The notes: generated from the letters alone by a model not told the origin. Shown: positions 33,552 through 42,510, counted from the first letter of the stretch. The stretch: DNA of 64,000 nt from an uncultured Maribacter sp. (GCA_947498505.1 CANMKG010000002.1:62001-126000), one strand, 5' to 3'. Program-made: numbers and translations.

Positions 33552-34746
33552 TAATGGTATTCTTTTTTTTCGATTTTAAAAACGACATTAGAATATACGA
33601 TAAAAAGCCAACTGTAATTGCTGTGATGAACGCAACCACAAAGCTTCCGATAACATATGATTTTAAGTGCATAAAAGAACCAAAATTTGTACCTATCTCA
33701 CTTAATGATAGATTATGATCTCCACCAGTTATCCAATTGCCTATGAATAGTCCAAAATACACAATAAAGGGTATAAAAGGCGGAAAGCTTACATTGGAAA
33801 AGGCAAAAGCAATTACTTTATTTAACTTAAAAATTACTGATAATGAAATTACCAAAGCGGTATGAAAACCCCATAACGGTGAAAGTCCAATGAATAACCC
33901 TAATGCTATGGAAAGACTTTTTTTCTTGGGAGAATCTTGACTTTGTAAAACGTCCTCTTTTAAAAAACGTTTAAACCCTTTTTTTTTGAACCTTCTAAAA
34001 AAATCACGTGGTTTAATATAGATGAGTGCTATAAAAACAAGACAAGTGTTTAAAACACTAATCCTTAGGAAATCTTTGATGGGTCTAAAGTGAGAAACTC
34101 TATCCTCTTGGTCATAATACACTTGAATAGGAATGTTTTTAACCTCAATTCCTTTCCATGACGCACGAACTATTATTTCTATTTCAAACTCAAATTTTGT
34201 ACTATAAAATGTAGTTTTTTCCAGCGCCTTAATAGGGTAAGAACGATAACCCGATTGTGTGTCGCTTAATTTATACCCCGTTTCTGCCCAATACCAGAAA
34301 TTAGAGAATTTATTACCAAAGCTACTTTGTTTAGGAATACCTTCCTGGTCCATTTTTCGAGAACCAATAAGAAGCAGTTTTTTATCCTCCGATTTTTCTA
34401 ATTCAGCTATAAAAATTGGTAAATCTTCAGGGTAGTGTTGTCCGTCAGAATCTATAGTAATGGCATGTTCATAGCCTAAACGCAGTGCTTCTTTAAACCC
34501 CGTTTTAAGGGCATTGCCTTTTCCTCGGTTTTTTGGAAGTGTAATTAATGATAGGTGGCTATACGCTTTTAAAATAGTAGCGGTATTATCAGTAGAGCCA
34601 TCGTTAACTACAATAATATTAGGGGTGTATTGTAAAACGCCTTCTATTACATTTTGAAGCGTTTTGCTGTTATTGTATGTAGGGATTATTATGCAACATT
34701 TAAGCTGCGAAAAAGAATCTGCAATTTTTTGGTTGGTGGTATGCAA
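33544..34746 (-). CDS. Family 2 glycosyltransferase with C-terminal DUF2062 membrane domain
   Basis: 400 aa started at a TTG, as no upstream ATG is in frame. Residues 15-235 are a GT-A glycosyltransferase: IIPTYNNSKTL, VVNDGSTDNT, KNRGKGNAL and TIDSDGQH (metal-binding acidic motif), like dolichyl-phosphate-mannose synthases. Residues about 270-395 form a DUF2062 domain with three or four membrane helices (LGLFIGLSPLWGFHTALVIS). It probably glycosylates a membrane-bound acceptor at the cytosolic face. Overlaps the MMPL gene by 8 bp. A likely promoter lies just upstream. Confidence 0.85.
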   Translation of the reverse strand: MHTTNQKIADSFSQLKCCIIIPTYNNSKTLQNVIEGVLQYTPNIIVVNDGSTDNTATILKAYSHLSLITLPKNRGKGNALKTGFKEALRLGYEHAITIDSDGQHYPEDLPIFIAELEKSEDKKLLLIGSRKMDQEGIPKQSSFGNKFSNFWYWAETGYKLSDTQSGYRSYPIKALEKTTFYSTKFEFEIEIIVRASWKGIEVKNIPIQVYYDQEDRVSHFRPIKDFLRISVLNTCLVFIALIYIKPRDFFRRFKKKGFKRFLKEDVLQSQDSPKKKSLSIALGLFIGLSPLWGFHTALVISLSVIFKLNKVIAFAFSNVSFPPFIPFIVYFGLFIGNWITGGDHNLSLSEIGTNFGSFMHLKSYVIGSFVVAFITAITVGFLSYILMSFLKSKKKNTING

Positions 34747-34779
34747 AAGTGGCGCTGTTCTTTAGCTTTCTATTTGTCA

Positions 34780-34810
34780 CAAATATACACATTGGATATG
34801 CCTAAAACAA
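34780..34810 (-). promoter_or_regulatory. Internal promoter of the flexirubin cluster
   Basis: On the - strand TTG (34810-34808) is followed after 20 nt by TATATTTG (34787-34780), a good match to the Bacteroidota -33/-7 promoter. It lies in a 55-bp gap before the glycosyltransferase gene, one of the few gaps in the cluster. Confidence 0.5.
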
Positions 34811-35287
34811 TTGCTTTTCAGAAGTAGTAAAAATTTTGGACTGTAAAATATAACCCTTTACAAATTTTCGCACCGCAGTGGATTTTATATTTTTAAAATT
34901 ATCTAATAAAAATTGCTTGTCCTTTTGTACCGCAGTTTTATATTTTAAGAATTTTGGCGAATTTTCTTGAACACCTAATCTAATACACCTTATTTCGATA
35001 TTGTTTGGAGCTTTTTCAACAGCATATTCTAGCAATGAAACCCCATTTTTAAAAAAAGTTTTCTTTTGTTTTACACCTTTTGCATGTTTTGCTTTTATCG
35101 TAGAAACAGCTCCCTTGTATGCAATTAATATTGCCTTGTCCTTTTTTGTGATTTTAGAGAGCTGGTCATGTAGTTTGTTTGCTACATCGGCATCATTGTT
35201 TGCCAGTGTATAGTTTTCTCTTATATCAGCTAAATTGGCAGTAATTACAAAGGTTATAAAACATGCTATGAGTCCAAAAGCTTTCAT
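34802..35287 (-). CDS. Secreted protein of unknown function in the flexirubin cluster
   Basis: 161 aa with an N-terminal hydrophobic signal (MKAFGLIACFITFVITANLA). The mature part is helical and Lys-rich (DQLSKITKKDKAILIAYKGAVSTIKAKHAKG, then VSLLEYAVEKAPNNIEIRCIRLG). I do not recognise a domain. It lies one base after the stop of the dehydratase-like gene and is probably co-transcribed with it. Periplasmic location is inferred from the signal only. Confidence 0.65.
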   Translation of the reverse strand: MKAFGLIACFITFVITANLADIRENYTLANNDADVANKLHDQLSKITKKDKAILIAYKGAVSTIKAKHAKGVKQKKTFFKNGVSLLEYAVEKAPNNIEIRCIRLGVQENSPKFLKYKTAVQKDKQFLLDNFKNIKSTAVRKFVKGYILQSKIFTTSEKQLF

Positions 35288-35288
35288 T

Positions 35289-35660
35289 TTAATCTATGAT
35301 TTTGAATGTAGTACTCAATTTTAATGCCATAGTATCATCAAAAGAGGTGGTGTTTTTAATTTTAATCTCGTTATTTTCTGCCTCTTTAATAGTTATGGAT
35401 AGTTTAAGAGTATCGTTTTTTTCGGGATTAATAATTGCCATGAATTTTATGTTTGAAGCCACAGCTAAAAACAAATTTTTGTCAGTTGCTTTTTCTGTGA
35501 GTTCCTTAATAATTTGAACCATACAAACTCCTGGCATTACTGGGTTTCCTGGAAAATGACCTTTAAAAACATCGTGATTTTTGTTTATTTGAATCACCGC
35601 TTCTACACCCGCGTCATCCTTTTTAAAATCTTCTATGGTATATAAACCTTCAATTAGCAT
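35289..35660 (-). CDS. FabZ-like hotdog protein with altered active site
   Basis: 123 aa single hotdog. It keeps the FabA/FabZ block FKGHFPGNPVMPGVCMVQ with catalytic His35. The acidic partner, normally Glu in PGVLxxEAxAQ, is Gln49 here, which should impair classical dehydration of 3-hydroxyacyl-ACP. It may act as a thioesterase-like or partner subunit, or use another acid. Flexirubin clusters carry several hotdog proteins; the other two here (47527 and 47982) show the opposite pattern, keeping the Glu. Confidence 0.8.
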   Translation of the reverse strand: MLIEGLYTIEDFKKDDAGVEAVIQINKNHDVFKGHFPGNPVMPGVCMVQIIKELTEKATDKNLFLAVASNIKFMAIINPEKNDTLKLSITIKEAENNEIKIKNTTSFDDTMALKLSTTFKIID

Positions 35661-35674
35661 ATATGTGTTTTGTT

Positions 35675-36268
35675 TTAGTACTGAAAAGTGTACGAAATTC
35701 CTATTTGAAAAACGCTATTAAAGCTAGAGTTTTCATCGCTACCGTTATAATAATCATAATCGTTAAACAAATCTACATCAATTAAACCATGTTTATAACG
35801 CGCTTCTATTCCTAATCCAAAATCAAATTCATAACCAATACCACCAAATAATGAAATATCTATAGGAGTAACCTCAGTATCGTTATCTCCATTAACGATA
35901 TTTATAAAATTGTTTTCAATGTCAAAATCTAAACTTGGACCAAGTAAAACATGTAAGCCCATTTTTGGGCTAAAAAAGAATTTATTTGCCAACGCAACGG
36001 ACAGGTAACTAATTTTTAAATCTGGCTGATTGGATAATGTAGAATTACCACCTTGTTGCGAATACACCAATTCAGGTTGCAGCGCATAAAAAGGAGCAAA
36101 CCTAAAGTTAGCATAAAAAGCGGCATTTAATCCAATGCGCTCATCAAGGTTAGATTCTGTGATGGTTGCCGAATTGAAACCTAAACGCATTCCGGGCCGT
36201 ATTTTAGTTTGTGCGATAATGGTATTTGTAAATACCATTACCAAAATTAATAGTACTATTTTTTTCAT
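35675..36268 (-). CDS. Outer-membrane beta-barrel protein (PorT-like)
   Basis: 197 aa with a signal peptide (cleavage after NTIIAQ). The mature sequence shows alternating amphipathic strands (RPGMRLGFNSATI, YANFRFAPFYALQPELVYSQ, HVLLGPSLDFDI, DISLFGGIGYEFDFGLGIEARYKHG) and ends in a C-terminal aromatic residue (FQIGISYTFQY), as outer-membrane barrels do. About eight to ten strands are expected. In the cluster it could help anchor or expose the pigment at the outer membrane. Confidence 0.8.
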   Translation of the reverse strand: MKKIVLLILVMVFTNTIIAQTKIRPGMRLGFNSATITESNLDERIGLNAAFYANFRFAPFYALQPELVYSQQGGNSTLSNQPDLKISYLSVALANKFFFSPKMGLHVLLGPSLDFDIENNFINIVNGDNDTEVTPIDISLFGGIGYEFDFGLGIEARYKHGLIDVDLFNDYDYYNGSDENSSFNSVFQIGISYTFQY

Positions 36269-36269
36269 C

Positions 36270-36878
36270 TTATAAAGCTTTTAATTTGATGTTAAATTTT
36301 ATGTTTTTATGGGTTATTAAGATGTTTTTTGAAGTATGCTTACTGGTTCCGGAAAAATCATAAACAACCTTTTCTTTACCACCAGATTCTCTAACAATTT
36401 TAAGTAATTGTTGGTTTTTAAAAAAGTAATAATGGTTTTCGTTCCACAGTTGTGATTTTTTAATATGCAAGTCTTGTATAGTAAACGTATGTTCGCTCAG
36501 AGCATATTCTTTTATCAACGTGTAAAAATCTTTTTGAAAAGTATTCAAAATAATTTTCTTGTCAATTTCTGGGATAATATGGTTTATGGTAAAATCGTCT
36601 CCAATAAAAGAGAAATCAAAAATTTTGTTTCCCATTTCGGTGGTATAAACAACTCTATGGTTGTGGTCTGCAATTTTTTTAACAATAATTATTCCAGAGA
36701 ATTTTTTCTTGTAAAAAGTTAGGTTAGCCTTGTACACATAGTCTTTGTTGGAATATGCGAAATAAGGATTTCTAATTTGAATTTCGTTTTCAGATTTAGA
36801 AACAAAACCATTTTTCTTAGAATACGAAGCGCAAGATGTTAACGCAAAACAAAAAAGACTAATGAGCAAAAACCGCAT
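36270..36878 (-). CDS. Lipoprotein, possible LolB-like partner
   Basis: 202 aa with a lipoprotein signal (MRFLLISLFCFALTSC, Cys16). The body is strand-rich with one helical segment, compatible with an incomplete barrel of LolA/LolB type (YKANLTFYKKKFSGIIIVKKI). The gene overlaps the LolA-like gene by 20 bp, an arrangement that recalls LolA delivering to LolB. The family is not certain from sequence alone. Confidence 0.6.
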   Translation of the reverse strand: MRFLLISLFCFALTSCASYSKKNGFVSKSENEIQIRNPYFAYSNKDYVYKANLTFYKKKFSGIIIVKKIADHNHRVVYTTEMGNKIFDFSFIGDDFTINHIIPEIDKKIILNTFQKDFYTLIKEYALSEHTFTIQDLHIKKSQLWNENHYYFFKNQQLLKIVRESGGKEKVVYDFSGTSKHTSKNILITHKNIKFNIKLKAL

Positions 36879-37476
36879 CTGGAATATTTTTGTTTACGAT
36901 ACGATTAGAAAAAATAATTCTGGTATAGTCGTCTGTAGGTTCAACCATTTTAACCTCTAAAACATCACCTTTAGAGTTAAAGATAATTTCAAAGCGTTTC
37001 ATAAATTCTGAAAATTGCTTATCGGTAGGCATAAAATGTACTTCGCTATTTGCGTCTTTTTTATAGTAGCTAATATCAAAAATATCGTCGGCAAACATAT
37101 CACCTTTGATACTTGAAGTAATTAAAGTGTTTAGTTGTTTAAAAACCTTACTAGAACCAATATCTACATTACTCTTTTCTCCTTCATTATTAATAAAAAG
37201 AGTTTCTTCTTTAAACAAGACAGTATATTTAAAAGGGGCTGTATATTCCCATTTAACTGTATTGGGCGATTTAAAAGCAAGTTTTCCCTTGGAGGTAATA
37301 TCGTTATCTAAAAAATCTAAGTGTTTATATTGAATAAAGTCACTACTAATGGTTTTAGTAATATCCGCTTGCTTTTTTACCAAAGCCCTAAGTGCGCTAG
37401 CCTCTTGACTACTCATTTTTGTTTGAGCGTTTAGACAAGTTGTTGTAATTAGTAAAAAGAGAAATAAATTACGCAT
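36859..37476 (-). CDS. LolA-like periplasmic carrier protein
   Basis: 205 aa with a signal peptide (cleavage after CLNAQ). The pattern KTISSDFIQYKHLDFLDNDITSKGKLAFKSP, WEYTAPFKYTVLFKEETLFI and IFNSKGDVLEVKMVEPTDDYTRIIFSNRIVN is that of outer-membrane lipoprotein carriers. LolA-like genes are regular members of aryl-polyene clusters and are thought to ferry the lipid-like product across the periplasm. Overlaps the neighbouring lipoprotein gene (20 bp) and the deacetylase gene (8 bp). Confidence 0.82.
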   Translation of the reverse strand: MRNLFLFLLITTTCLNAQTKMSSQEASALRALVKKQADITKTISSDFIQYKHLDFLDNDITSKGKLAFKSPNTVKWEYTAPFKYTVLFKEETLFINNEGEKSNVDIGSSKVFKQLNTLITSSIKGDMFADDIFDISYYKKDANSEVHFMPTDKQFSEFMKRFEIIFNSKGDVLEVKMVEPTDDYTRIIFSNRIVNKNIPDAVFAH

Positions 37477-38245
37477 AGGCTTTAATCTTTAGTAATTGGT
37501 CAACGGTAACCGACTTTAGATTTTTCTCTTGCAAAAATAACAATAACTGTTCCAAAACAATTAAAGTCTTTTCACTGGTATCATGAAGTAATATAATATC
37601 TCCCTTTTTAAGGTTTTGAGTAATTCTTTTTAATACAGTTTCTGCACTTTTATTTGTGGTATCTAAAGACCTTACATTCCATCCAATTGATTTTAGATTT
37701 AACACTTGAATCGCCTTAGCAATATTTGGATTTGTAACTCCAAAAGCCGGTCTGTATAACTGCGTTTTCTTGTGTGTAAGCTTTTCTAAAAGAGTATTAG
37801 TTTTTGACAATTCATTAATCACTTTTTTGGTGCTAAAAAAACCAAAATAATGTGAGTGAGAATAGGTGTGATTACCAATGGTGTGGCCGTTTTGTAGTAT
37901 AGATTTTACAATTTCAGGATGTTTTTCAGCATGTTTGCCTATGCAAAAAAAAGTTGCTTTTGCATTGTGCTTATCTAAAAGCTTAAGGATTTTTCCTGTG
38001 TATTTTGTATTTGGACCGTCGTCAAAAGTTATTGAGATATGATTTTCTTTTATTTTTGAATTAGAACATAGTGAATTTAAAAAGTAGTTCCATTGAATAT
38101 TAGCAGAGCCTAATGCAGTTATAAGTAACCAAAGGAAAGAAGAAAGAAAAATTACCCAGAAAGAGAGGTTATAGTTAATAACTCCAAATACAGCTATAAC
38201 AACTATAAAAGCAAAAAAAAGATTTACCCAACCAAATTTTAGCAT
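37469..38245 (-). CDS. Membrane-bound polysaccharide deacetylase (CE4)
   Basis: 258 aa. Two N-terminal membrane helices (about 5-48), then a NodB-type domain: SITFDDGPN with D75/D76, the metal-binding GNHTYSH (H126, H130), RPAFGVTN and the C-terminal LLHDT. All CE4 motifs are present. Such enzymes remove N- or O-acetyl groups from glycans; here the substrate could be a sugar attached by the cluster glycosyltransferase. Overlaps the genes on both sides (8 and 7 bp). Confidence 0.85.
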   Translation of the reverse strand: MLKFGWVNLFFAFIVVIAVFGVINYNLSFWVIFLSSFLWLLITALGSANIQWNYFLNSLCSNSKIKENHISITFDDGPNTKYTGKILKLLDKHNAKATFFCIGKHAEKHPEIVKSILQNGHTIGNHTYSHSHYFGFFSTKKVINELSKTNTLLEKLTHKKTQLYRPAFGVTNPNIAKAIQVLNLKSIGWNVRSLDTTNKSAETVLKRITQNLKKGDIILLHDTSEKTLIVLEQLLLFLQEKNLKSVTVDQLLKIKAYA

Positions 38246-39303
38246 TTGCGAAGTAAAGAAAAGCTATGGTTTTCTCCTCTATACTGATTATATATAAGTA
38301 CAGTTTTTATTGTTGAAATATCTTTCTGATTTAATTTAACAATTTCAGGGATTTCTTGTCTTTTTAATAGGTTCGATGCTAACCAAAAACCGAATCCTGA
38401 AACAGTGTTATGTTCTCCAGATAAATGTTTGTAATATACCTGTTGTGTATTCTTGAAAATTCCTGATGATAGCACATCATAATAATTGTCAAAATCAATA
38501 TCACCATTGTTCCCTAGAATTACAACATCAACTTCTGATAATTCTAAATTGTTTTCTTTTAAAAAGTCAAGAGCAGTTTTTTCAAGTGCTTTCTTAGGTA
38601 GAGTGTTAAAAGTTTGGGTGTCGGCAATTTCAGCATAAGAGGTGTTTTGTTTTTTGTTGGAAAGCACAAAAAAACTAGCTCCTTCACTAAAAACGGCACC
38701 AACAGTGTTAGACTTTAACAGCTCTGAAGACTTTACGTTTTCAGATTTTATGTGATTTATTAGGCTATGAACTTTTATGGTATGTTCACCAGACTCGTCA
38801 ACACCACCGACTAAAATATTTTCTTCTTCGTTGTTTTCTAGTTGTAATTTTGCATCAATAACCGCGGATTCAAATGAAGTACTACAATGTACATAGGTAA
38901 AATTGTATCCTTTGCATTGTATGGCTAGTGCAATTTGTCCTCCGACAGTATTATGGGTAGATTGTACAAAGGATGTAGGGGTTAAATACTCTTCGTTGTT
39001 ATCTATTAGTTTGCTAAGAAATTTTTCAGAGTCTACAACACACCCCATACCAGTGCCTGTAATAATAGCATCAACATTTTCTAATCCGGCTTCTTGCAAA
39101 GCAAGTTTAGAAGCGACAACTCCCATTTTAATTCCTTTCGCCATTCTTCTAGCAGCAGCAGGAGGAATAAATTCTTTATAATTTGGACTTACAACTGAAA
39201 TAACATTACTATCATGAGCGATAACTTCATCTAAAAAGGTTGAATTGTCAAAAGTTTTTTGAGCCGAAATGCAAGCAACACTATTTATATATACTTTACT
39301 CAT
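38239..39303 (-). CDS. Ketosynthase with altered active site (chain-length-factor-like)
   Basis: 354 aa, thiolase fold of the beta-ketoacyl-ACP synthase type. The nucleophile Cys is kept (C140, YVHCSTSFESA) and H298 (SGEHNTVSGFG) matches the second active-site His, but the NAHGT motif is replaced by NNGD (265-268). This looks like the partner subunit of a heterodimeric KS pair; the intact KS is encoded just upstream (39308). In aryl-polyene pathways such pairs build the polyene. Confidence 0.82.
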   Translation of the reverse strand: MSKVYINSVACISAQKTFDNSTFLDEVIAHDSNVISVVSPNYKEFIPPAAARRMAKGIKMGVVASKLALQEAGLENVDAIITGTGMGCVVDSEKFLSKLIDNNEEYLTPTSFVQSTHNTVGGQIALAIQCKGYNFTYVHCSTSFESAVIDAKLQLENNEEENILVGGVDESGEHTIKVHSLINHIKSENVKSSELLKSNTVGAVFSEGASFFVLSNKKQNTSYAEIADTQTFNTLPKKALEKTALDFLKENNLELSEVDVVILGNNGDIDFDNYYDVLSSGIFKNTQQVYYKHLSGEHNTVSGFGFWLASNLLKRQEIPEIVKLNQKDISTIKTVLIYNQYRGENHSFSLLRKC

Positions 39304-39307
39304 AAGG

Positions 39308-40510
39308 TTAAGCTTTTTTAGAAAAAATTAGTGTTGAACAATTGCCTCCAAAACCCAATGAATTAGAGAGTACAGTTGTTAATTCTTTTTCTTTGGCCTT
39401 AGTTTGCGGAGTTATGGTAAACTCCTCCATTTGAGTTTTAAAATTAAGATTTGGGTAAATATGGTTGTTTTGTAATGCTAAAATAGAATAAACGGCTTCA
39501 ATACCTCCGGCTGCGGCTAAAGTGTGTCCAGTGTATGCTTTTGTAGAACTAAAATCTGGCACATTTTCACCAAAAACGTTTATTATAGCACGGCCTTCAG
39601 ACAAATCGTTGTTACGTGTTGCAGTACCATGCGCATTTATGTAGTCAATATCGTTTGGAGATATGTCCGCTATTTTTAATGCCTTTTGCATAGCTAATGT
39701 TGCTCCTTCGCCATTTTCTGATGATGCGGTTTGATGAAAGGCATCGTTGGCATTACCATACCCTTTTAAGTATGCCAGAACTTTTTTGTTTTGCGCTTTA
39801 ACAACTTCATCTGATTCTAAAACTAAAAAAGCTGCTGCTTCACCTAGATTTAATCCCTTGCGATGCTCATCAAAAGGAGTACTGTACGTATCCGATAAAA
39901 TCATTAAGGTTTTAAAACCATTAATAGTAAATTTAGAAAGACAATCAGCACCTCCTACGACTACCCGGTCCAATTTACCTGATTTTATTAATCTTGCACC
40001 AAACATAATGGCGTTTGCGGCTGAAGAACAAGCAGTGCTAATAGTAGTTATAAAACTTTCTTGTATGCCTAATTGCTCTGCAATTTTTTTTGTAGAATCA
40101 CCAATGTGATGACTATCAATATATTTTTGACATTCTGAATCTTCAAAGTATTTGTAATAGTACTGCTCCGTCATATCCATACCACCAACACTAGTGGACG
40201 AAATTAAACCAGTACGATACTCATTGATATCATCAATAGCAGCATTTTTAACAGCTTCTTTGGCGGCAATTGCCCCTAAAAGAGCTGTTCTTGGGTAATT
40301 ATTTTCAGGAGTAAGACCTAGGGTTTTTTCCAAATTCTCATTAGATAAATTAATTTCACCCACCATAATTGCATCGTGGTGAACAGTATCTATTCTAGAA
40401 ATTCTGGAAATTCCTTTTTTTTCTTCAACAAGTGATATGTAGTTTTCTGCAACATTGTTACCAATAGCAGATATTACACCCATTCCTGTTATGGCTACGC
40501 CTTTACTCAT
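39308..40510 (-). CDS. Beta-ketoacyl-ACP synthase II-type (intact)
   Basis: 400 aa with the complete Cys-His-His set: C161 in STACSSA, H294 in NAHGTAT, H329 in TGHTLAAAGG, and the glycine-rich SNSLGFGGNCS near the end. Condenses malonyl-ACP with the growing chain. The downstream gene encodes its probable degenerate partner and the upstream gene an ACP, so this trio is a minimal condensing unit for the aryl polyene. Confidence 0.9.
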   Translation of the reverse strand: MSKGVAITGMGVISAIGNNVAENYISLVEEKKGISRISRIDTVHHDAIMVGEINLSNENLEKTLGLTPENNYPRTALLGAIAAKEAVKNAAIDDINEYRTGLISSTSVGGMDMTEQYYYKYFEDSECQKYIDSHHIGDSTKKIAEQLGIQESFITTISTACSSAANAIMFGARLIKSGKLDRVVVGGADCLSKFTINGFKTLMILSDTYSTPFDEHRKGLNLGEAAAFLVLESDEVVKAQNKKVLAYLKGYGNANDAFHQTASSENGEGATLAMQKALKIADISPNDIDYINAHGTATRNNDLSEGRAIINVFGENVPDFSSTKAYTGHTLAAAGGIEAVYSILALQNNHIYPNLNFKTQMEEFTITPQTKAKEKELTTVLSNSLGFGGNCSTLIFSKKA

Positions 40511-40565
40511 TACTACTAGTGCCTTTTACTTTAAAGGAAGTTTATGATTGAAAAGTAATTACTTT

Positions 40566-40823
40566 TTACTTAGAGCTATTTTCGGAAATGTATGAAGCCA
40601 TAGTCTCTACGGACTCAAATATTTTTTTGCCTTCTTTTGGATCAGATAACTTAATACCGTAATCTTTATCTAGCATCACAATCAACTCTAAGGCATCTAT
40701 AGAATCTAAACCTAGACCTTCACCAAATAGAGGGTCGTTATCGGCAATTTCATCAACGGTAACGTCTTCCAAATTTAATTGCTCTATAATTTTGTTTTTT
40801 AACTCTTCTTTTAACGCGTCCAT
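40566..40823 (-). CDS. Acyl carrier protein (first of two in cluster)
   Basis: 85 aa, acidic, four-helix ACP with the phosphopantetheine site Ser41 in GLGLDSIDALEL. Encoded between two ketosynthase-like genes. It probably carries the aryl-polyene chain or the 4-coumaroyl starter. A second, distinct ACP is at 51370. Confidence 0.92.
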   Translation of the reverse strand: MDALKEELKNKIIEQLNLEDVTVDEIADNDPLFGEGLGLDSIDALELIVMLDKDYGIKLSDPKEGKKIFESVETMASYISENSSK

Positions 40824-40828
40824 ACTGA

Positions 40829-41446
40829 TTAATATATACTGTTTATTTTTTTAATTGTGTGTGGAATCTGTCCTTCTTCTTTAGTCACTAAATATAAGAA
40901 AGCATTATATTCTCCTTCATCTAAATTTACCCAGCCGCATAAAACCTTTTCGGCTTTTTTTTCTTCTAACAAGCCAGTACTATATGCGTGCAAATAGCTA
41001 GGGTTAAAGTTGTCAAAGATAAAGAAACTATTTTCAGAATACAGTTTATGCTTAATACTAATTTCTCCAATACATATATTCGGCAATGTATAAACAAAAA
41101 CTGCAGGGCTGGGGAAAAAGTTATTATCGTCCTCGATAGATTTCTGATACTTTCTGTCAGTATCTAAACTAGAGGCGTTGTTAGATAAAACAATAGCTAT
41201 ATTTTCTTCTTTTTCTGCGATAACATTTTCATGCTTTAGTAGTACATCAGCTGCGAGAAAAGCTAATTTGCTTAGGCTATCCATTTTAAAAAACTTAGCA
41301 TATTTTGTATCTAAATTTTTATACGCAGACTTTATAAAATCGGTAAACGGTTCTGTATTTTGTCCTTCATAAAGTACTTTTCCATTTAACGAAATGGAAT
41401 TATCCTTTATCTGACAATAGCTTTTTATGAAAGTTTTAGAGTTCAA
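40829..41446 (-). CDS. Half-size ketosynthase-like protein without catalytic residues
   Basis: 205 aa from a TTG overlapping the methyltransferase stop (TTGA). The order and spacing of segments (LAFLAADVLLKHE, IAIVLSNNASSLDTD, FPSPAVFVYTLPNICIGEISI, FFIFDNFNPSYLHAYST, KVLCGWVNLDEGEYNAFLYL) follow the N-terminal half of a ketosynthase, but the nucleophile Cys position reads FIFDNF and there is no C-terminal half. It cannot condense. It may be a structural subunit or starter-binding partner. Confidence 0.7.
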   Translation of the reverse strand: MNSKTFIKSYCQIKDNSISLNGKVLYEGQNTEPFTDFIKSAYKNLDTKYAKFFKMDSLSKLAFLAADVLLKHENVIAEKEENIAIVLSNNASSLDTDRKYQKSIEDDNNFFPSPAVFVYTLPNICIGEISIKHKLYSENSFFIFDNFNPSYLHAYSTGLLEEKKAEKVLCGWVNLDEGEYNAFLYLVTKEEGQIPHTIKKINSIY

Positions 41447-42510
41447 TTATCCTTCTTTTTACAAACGAATATGGTGTGGTATTCTCCTATGCTAATATCT
41501 TCTTTAATATATAAACCTGCCTTTTCTACTAGTTTAATCATAACGTCTGCTCTATACATTTTACTGTTACCATTAGCCAGTACCGTAAAGTATAGCGATG
41601 TTGCTTCTAAAATAAATTTAGCATTGTCAAACCTTTGTCTATCTGTGTAGGTTTCCATAATTAGTAGTTCAGAGCTTTCGCTCATGCCTTCAGCGCATGT
41701 AGATAATATTTTTACAATTTCATCTTCAGAAAAACAATCTAAAAATTGACTCATCCAAATGGTGTCTGCGCCTTTTTTTATTTTAGGATTTTCAGAAAGC
41801 CAATCAATTTCTTGACCAGAAATTCTATGGTCTAAGTTGTTTTTCTTAGCATTATCAAGTGCAACGTTTAGCTGCCCAGGTAGATCATAAATTTTTACTT
41901 GAACATCTTTACTGTGCTCACAGCAAAGTATAGCACATTTTCCTGTATTGCCTCCAATATCAAAAATTTGCTTTGGATTGCTTCTAAAAATTACTTGTAA
42001 GGCTTCATCAAATGCTCCATCGGAATAATGATGGTCAAAATCAAACCACGATTTTCTGACTTCTTCTGGAAGCTGAGAAAGACCTTCGTATATCGTATTC
42101 CAATTACCTAATTCTTTTAAACCAGAAGGTTTTCCTGTTTTAATGGAATCTTTTAGATGGTAAAGCCCTTTAAAACAAACATCGTTGGTAAAATTCATGT
42201 TAACACGAGCAGTTTCGTTATATGCTAGAAAATAGCCAACCTTGGTTAGTTCATATTTACTTTCATCGTTTACATAAACAATATTTGAGCTCTCTGCCAT
42301 TTCTAATAAAACACCTAAACCATATTCACTAATGGACAGGTCATTTGCTATTTCTTTAATATTTGCACCTCCAACACTATTTTTTTCAAAGATGTAATCT
42401 AAAACGCCTAATTGATTTAGAGAAATAGTGGTTTGGAAAATAAACGGGGCAAAGGCAATTTTTTGGGCTTCCTCTAATGCATCAATTGCTTTTATGTGTT
42501 TTTGCGGCAT
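41443..42510 (-). CDS. SAM-dependent methyltransferase (O-methyltransferase family 2-like)
   Basis: 355 aa. An N-terminal helical dimerisation/winged-helix region (about 1-110) precedes a class I Rossmann domain with motif I IFDIGGNTGKCAILC and IYDLPGQLNVA as the acidic ribose-binding loop (IYDLP is characteristic of this family). Flexirubins often bear a methyl group on the aryl ring, and a methyltransferase like this is a regular member of their clusters. Whether it methylates C or O cannot be told here. Confidence 0.85.
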   Translation of the reverse strand: MPQKHIKAIDALEEAQKIAFAPFIFQTTISLNQLGVLDYIFEKNSVGGANIKEIANDLSISEYGLGVLLEMAESSNIVYVNDESKYELTKVGYFLAYNETARVNMNFTNDVCFKGLYHLKDSIKTGKPSGLKELGNWNTIYEGLSQLPEEVRKSWFDFDHHYSDGAFDEALQVIFRSNPKQIFDIGGNTGKCAILCCEHSKDVQVKIYDLPGQLNVALDNAKKNNLDHRISGQEIDWLSENPKIKKGADTIWMSQFLDCFSEDEIVKILSTCAEGMSESSELLIMETYTDRQRFDNAKFILEATSLYFTVLANGNSKMYRADVMIKLVEKAGLYIKEDISIGEYHTIFVCKKKDN

